The position numbers and the translations under genes are program-made. A stretch of 64,000 nucleotides of DNA from Aldrovandia affinis. Taxonomy: Eukaryota > Chordata > Actinopteri > Notacanthiformes > Halosauridae. Where the stretch lies: contig JAINUG010000018.1 of NCBI GenBank assembly GCA_029706075.1, positions 992,001 through 1,056,000 on the forward strand. Direction: 5' to 3'. This document shows positions 62,831 to 64,000 of the stretch, in pieces (the stretch's first letter is position 1; each line of letters begins with the position of its first letter). The notes beneath the pieces are model-generated. The model had not been told where the DNA came from. It saw only the letters and a list, made by a program, of their open reading frames with translations, and ran no database searches.

Positions 62831-63451
62831 CCAAAAAAAGCAAAGCAGTGCATTTTTTTGTAATCAGTGAATTCTCCAACAATTTTCACTTTTAATGTGG
62901 ATAGAAATACCAGAGTCAGCCCATTTAAAAAAAAGGAAAAACATCTTATTTTGCACTTGAGAGTAATCGTGGCAAACAAAGAAGAAGCTCTCAATGAAAA
63001 TGGGGTGTGTAGCTATGGTGACTCACACAGGAAAAATAGCCCCCCAGACTCCCAGCATGGGTGTAAACGGAAAAGGGGAGCTTTTATGAACTTGAAGCCA
63101 TATGTTTTTAATTCCCATTTCTATTGTGTTCATGTGGAAAGTTTAAAACCAGACGCATAAGCCAATGGGATACTACACCTGCATGTTCTGTCTGCATGAG
63201 GCTTCACCAGGGCGTAGACCAAGCATAACAGAGGTGACTTTTATATGGGCTACAAAATCACCTTAGTGCTGAAATGGTGAATTATTGCAATCGGCATGTT
63301 ACATGTTATCCAAAAACAATCACAACACAAAGACTATCCTCAGTGAAAGCAAACAATTCTGTGATGATTACTATTATTTAAGATATGCTGTATTGGTATA
63401 ATAGTTTTATCACAATTGTTAAGTCTGTCAAAAGTACCCCGCAAGTTGGGC
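62831..63451. other. Intergenic sequence, nothing recognised
   Basis: No gene or named repeat. Confidence 0.45.
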
Positions 63452-63825
63452 CGTGTAGCGGATAGCGTAGCGGTCTAACGCACTCGCATTGACTGGTGCT
63501 TTGCGAGTGTGAGCTGCCTATTGCAGTCACGGTTTGAAACCCGAATGTGCCAGAGCGGCCCTAGCCAAGAGCCCTGATTGGCGGTGGTGATTGGCTGTCC
63601 GCCCCAGGGGGTGAGGGGAGGGTGAGCGCTGAGAAGCATGAAGGGTGTCTCCAGAAAGTAGGTGGACGAGTTCCTTCTCGGAGGAGGTGGATCATCGCTG
63701 CCCTCAGAGAATTATCTTGACCCAGAGGACAGGTGCCAAATTTGTGGGGGAGGGCAAATCAAAAGACATAGAGGGTATAATATTGGCTACTAAATTGGAA
63801 GAAAAACTGAAGAAAAAAAAGAAAA
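63452..63825 (+). mobile_element. tRNA-derived SINE (GAGGGTATAATTGG family), near full length
   Basis: A-box-like TAGCGTAGCGG (63463-63473) and B-box-like GGTTTGAAACC (63531-63541). The body shares CCAGAAAGTAGGTGGACGAG and GTGGGGGAGGGCAAATC with the copy at 43242. It ends GAGGGTATAATATTGGCTAC and AAATTGGAAGAAAAACTG. Confidence 0.82.
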
Positions 63826-64000
63826 GAAACAAAATTGCAAGAATCGTAACATTAAATTATAGGAAGTTTGAGGCATTATGTTCGTGAAACCAAAGGGTCT
63901 CTATCTGTAAAATAATATTTGACAATGAGAGAGGGTGTAAAACGGAAAGATATTTGCATGCCATTAACTGTTTTTTTTTTAAATGTGCTCCTCTGTAGGG
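63826..64000. other. Window end, nothing recognised
   Basis: Short AT-rich tail of the window. Confidence 0.5.

Overview
The window looks like nuclear DNA from a teleost fish. It has vertebrate exon-intron structure, fish-type L2 LINEs and tRNA-derived SINEs ending in TGTAA repeats, many Tc1, hAT, Harbinger and piggyBac relics, and two vertebrate housekeeping genes. The species cannot be fixed from sequence alone.

Two host genes run left to right. A 14-3-3 zeta-type gene (ywhaz) has a non-coding first exon ending at 6816, five coding exons from 15868 to 27009 (245 residues) and a poly(A) signal at 28088. A cytoplasmic poly(A)-binding protein gene (pabpc1) has a TATA/TOP promoter near 45626-45660, an A-rich tract in its 5' UTR, fourteen coding exons from 46234 to 53476 (633 residues), one 3' UTR intron and a poly(A) signal at 54058. 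Every coding junction was read and stays in frame. The ywhaz-then-pabpc1 order and orientation matches human 8q22.3.

Layout: 1-6500 is intergenic, with a hAT relic and a complete-ended but internally deleted Tc1 element lying inside a 155-bp tandem repeat. 6500-28110 is ywhaz. Its first intron carries an ISL2EU-like element nested in a hAT relic, and a minisatellite split by a hAT-like element and a LINE. The second intron carries another hAT relic, and the 3' UTR carries a Tc1-type MITE. 28110-45600 is transposon-rich: a 2-kb hAT deletion derivative with a perfect 8-bp target duplication, a two-gene Harbinger relic with a SINE in it, a Tc1 element split by an LTR-like insertion, and a piggyBac C-terminal relic. 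45600-54080 is pabpc1, whose intron 7 holds a very young palindromic MITE. 54080-64000 is again repeats: an L2 LINE abutting a Ty3/gypsy gag-protease remnant, a Penelope-like relic, a Tc1 relic and three SINE families.

No operon-like or wholly unknown gene system was found. The most informative signals are nested insertions with readable target duplications, the GGATA-loop hairpin shared by the L2 LINE and two SINE families with a compensatory stem change, the regulatory 5' UTR of pabpc1, and the minisatellite running up to the ywhaz splice acceptor.
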